DNA of 64,000 nt, from assembly GCF_030704535.1 (NCBI RefSeq), contig NC_081811.1:3116501-3180500 (forward strand), given 5' to 3'. The stretch comes from Vitis vinifera. Lineage: Eukaryota > Streptophyta > Magnoliopsida > Vitales > Vitaceae. Each line of letters begins with the position of its first letter. The first letter of the stretch is position 1. Below are positions 61,316 to 64,000 of the stretch, one piece after another. Below the pieces are notes generated by a model. The model was not told the origin of the DNA. It did no database searches and was given only the letters and a program-made list of their open reading frames with translations. The translations under genes were made by a program, and so were the position numbers.

Positions 61316-62502
61316 GGTTCAGATTTGCATCCATCTTATCTGATTATTCAATCTGTTCTAGCTTGACAACGTCCAGATTAAGCGTCCACTTATTGTCTTC
61401 TGATGAGTCAAGCTATAATAACCAGATTTCTTTGTCGATGTCTATTGATTCGGATACCTTCAGCACAACAGATCAGAAAAACTTGTTGCCTCAACTATAA
61501 CCTCAGTGTAGCTGGAGGCTCATAATCCTGCAGCTTATTGAAAAAAAGATCCAGTGACTAATCGAAAAACCTGCCCATCATAGGTCCGACCAGTTCTTCC
61601 TCTAAGCTACTCAACCTGAGACTTGGAGACATAGGCAAGCTCTGGAGCTTCCTTTTTCCGATTACTGGAAGCTCACAGAGTGACCTTCCTCATTTCTTCA
61701 TTCTACAACAGCGAACTCTCTTTCTCAAAAGCACCCCAATCCAAACGGCCAAATTCAAAACAAGATGTCCAATACTCCAAAAGAACACCAAAAAAACAGA
61801 GAAGAAAGTGAAGAAAACAGAGTGCGTGCAAGAGATGATAATACCATTAAACCAAACTTTACTTCATGAAGATCGGAGAGCTTAAAACAATCTGGTGGGT
61901 TAAGTGAATGGTTTTAACACATAAACAAACAACATCGACACCATGTGACTCACACAGGAATAAACAAAAATCAAGCAAGCAGGGATGAAAACATGCTTAA
62001 GATCTTAAACAGTCAAAATGAACATTTCAAATATTAGGAAAGGAGTCAAATATGGTTGTGAAAAGGAAAAACCTGAAGTCGAAGACAACCAAAATTTGGA
62101 TGACTCCTTTTCTCTCTGTGACTGAAATCCCACCTTCTCGTTCTACTCCCTGAGCTGAGAACTCTCCTCTCAACTCCAAACTCACTCCAGACCAGCCTCT
62201 CTTCACTCTCCCCCTCCTCTCTGACTCTCTCTCTCTAGCTAAACTCCTCTAAGCCTTCCCTCCTCCTCAAAATATCTCTAACGGACTCTGAAAAGCACTC
62301 CCTACTCCAGCTGCCAGAGACGCTCCTCCATTCACGGCTTCCAGATTCCCATGCAACGTGTCCCCTTTTGATTGGCTTCCCAAACCACTATTATGATTCT
62401 CTCATGGCTTCTCAGGTGTTGACACGTGGCTGACCAAGGCTCTTCCACATGGTAAAATTGAGCTGCAAGGTAGGAATGACCTAAAAGGGGGTCTACACAT
62501 GT

Positions 62503-64000
62503 CTTCGTATATCTTTATCCAATTTAAATAGTTTTTATATATTTATCTTTATCCAATAACTTTTTCCTCCCCTAACCCAAAATATTTATAATGATATTCT
62601 TAATAATTTTTTTATTATATATAAAAAAGTCTAATATTACAATAATATATTAAGAGTCCTCGCTCAATTACAATACTTAATTTTTTTCTAAGCAATTAAT
62701 TCTCTATTCCTCTGATTTTTTTTTGCTTTTAACTACCATTGGGCAATTACATTTTTAAATACAATTTTCAAAGTACACGTTTATCATAATTATATCTTTA
62801 TCCAATTTAAATAGTTTTTATATATTTATCTTTATCCGATAACTTTTTCCTCCCCTAACCTAAAATATTTATAATGATATTCTTAACATTTTTTTTATTA
62901 TATATAAAAAAATATAATATTACAATAATATATTAAAAGTCCTCAACTCAATTACAATACTTGTTTTTTTTCTAAGCAATTAATTCTCTATTCTTCCGAT
63001 TTTTTTTTGCTTTTAACTACCATTGGGCAATTACATTTTTAAATACAAATTTCAAAGTACACATTTATCATAATTATATCTTTATCCAATTTAAATAGTT
63101 TTTATATATTTATCTTTATCCAATAACTTTTTCCTCCCCTAACCTAAAATATTTATAATGATATTCTTAACAAATTTTTTTATTATATATAAAAAAATCT
63201 AATATTACAATAATATATTAAGAGTCCTCGCTTCCTTCCAATTTTTTTTTTGCTTTTAACTACCATTGGACAATTACATTTTTAAATACGAATTTCAAAG
63301 TACACGTTTATCATAATCCTGTTAAGAAATATAAAGATATATCTTTATCCAATTTAAATAGTTTTATATATTTATCTCTATCTGGTAATTTTTTCCTCTC
63401 CTAATTTAAAATATTTATAATGATATTCTTAACAATTTCTTTATTGTATATAAGAAAAAATTAATATTATAATAATATATCAACTGTACTCGCTCCATTA
63501 CAATACTTAATTGTTTTCTAAGCAATTAATTCTCTATTCTTCCAATTTTTTTTGCTTTTAACTACCATTGGAGAATTACGTTTTTAAATACAAATTTCAA
63601 AGTATACGGTTTATCATAATCTTGTTAAAAAATACAAAACATGTTCTTTATCCAATTTAAATAGTTTTTATATATTTATCTCTATTTGGTAATTTTTTCC
63701 CCTCCTAATCTAAAATATTTATAATGATATTCTTAACAATTTCTTTATTGTATATAAGAAAATTTTAATATTATAATAATATATCAACCGTCGCTCCATT
63801 ACAATACTTAATTTTTTTCTAAGCAATTAATTCTCCATTCTTCCGATTTTTTTTTTGCTTTTAACTAGCATTGAGCAATTACATTTTTAAATACAAATTT
63901 CAAAGTATATGTTTATCATAATCTTGTTAAGAAATACAAAACATGTCTTGGTATATCTTTATCCACTTTATATAGTTTTTATATATTTATTTCTATTTGA
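62503..64000 (+). repeat. Tandem array of 263-311 bp AT-rich units
   Basis: Units begin with ATCTTTATCC(A) at 62511, 62794, 63078, 63341, about 63644 and 63955 and run off the window. Each has the same order of blocks: TTTTTCCTCCCCTAA, ATATTTATAATGATATTCTTAA, CTAAGCAATTAATTCTC, and TTTTAACTACCATTGG. No unit is coding. With the unit at 46698 the array predates the Gypsy insertion. Confidence 0.92.

Larger units (their letters stand above)
47000..62497 (-). mobile_element. 15.5-kb Gypsy (Tat/Ogre-like) gag-only element with captured host sequence
   Basis: LTRs of 2,945 bp at 47000-49944 and 59553-62497 start TGTGGACC and end GGTCTACA in plus orientation, with 5-bp target copies CATGT at 46995-46999 and 62498-62502. 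On the minus strand the primer site TGGCGACTCCACTGGGGA (59532-59549) lies 3 bp from the LTR; this Arg-tRNA-type site is typical of the Tat/Ogre lineage. A purine tract GAAGAGGGGCATATT adjoins the other LTR. Only gag is recognised; protease, reverse transcriptase and integrase are absent, so it depends on a partner. By eye the LTRs differ at about eight positions, so insertion is very recent, perhaps around 100,000 years. It looks whole for a non-autonomous element. Confidence 0.93.
59553..62497 (-). repeat. 5' LTR of the Gypsy element
   Basis: 2,945 bp, the same length as the other LTR. The offset between LTRs is 12,553 bp. Confidence 0.95.

Overview
The window is nuclear DNA of a flowering plant. 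The evidence is intron-rich genes with GT/AG borders, plant-type gene families (a WEE1 kinase with the plant HLDVKPDN loop, small C2-domain proteins of the SRC2/BAP type, an ATG18 PROPPIN), AT-rich intergenic DNA, MITE-like foldback elements, and Copia and Gypsy LTR elements with tRNA-type primer sites. A woody eudicot such as grapevine (Vitis) would fit, but the species is a guess.

Layout from left to right. 1-84: tail of a gene entering from the left. 766-4336: a 3.6-kb foldback element, MULE-like by its 10-bp target duplication, built of about twenty palindromes. 8891-13265 (minus): a ten-exon WEE1 kinase whose joined exons give 452 residues. 14882-19226 (plus): a many-exon gene of unrecognised family, head-to-head with WEE1. 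20930-34783: three intronless small C2-domain genes on the plus strand, with a decayed copy of an exon of the unknown gene, a small Pro/Tyr-rich gene (minus) and a nest of MITE-like inverted repeats between them. 34778-39633: a young Copia element (minus) inserted exactly at the stop codon of the third C2 gene. 43376-46134: a four-exon ATG18-type gene of 439 residues. 46698-64000: a tandem array of roughly 300-bp AT-rich units, split by a 15.5-kb Gypsy element (47000-62497, minus).

The most unusual object is the Gypsy element. It has 2,945-bp LTRs, an open gag and no recognisable pol. Its internal region carries about thirty tandem copies of a roughly 50-bp repeat. Each LTR holds two segments that read in the element's own sense as pieces of host genes: the conserved part of Sec61-beta and the start of a mitochondrial gamma-carbonic-anhydrase-like protein. 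This looks like capture of host coding sequence inside an LTR, later copied to both ends by reverse transcription.

The genes do not form a pathway. WEE1 acts in the cell-cycle checkpoint, ATG18 in autophagosome formation, and the C2 proteins are probably membrane or stress related. Exon borders were worked out by hand from splice sites, reading frame and remembered homologues; no alignment was run.
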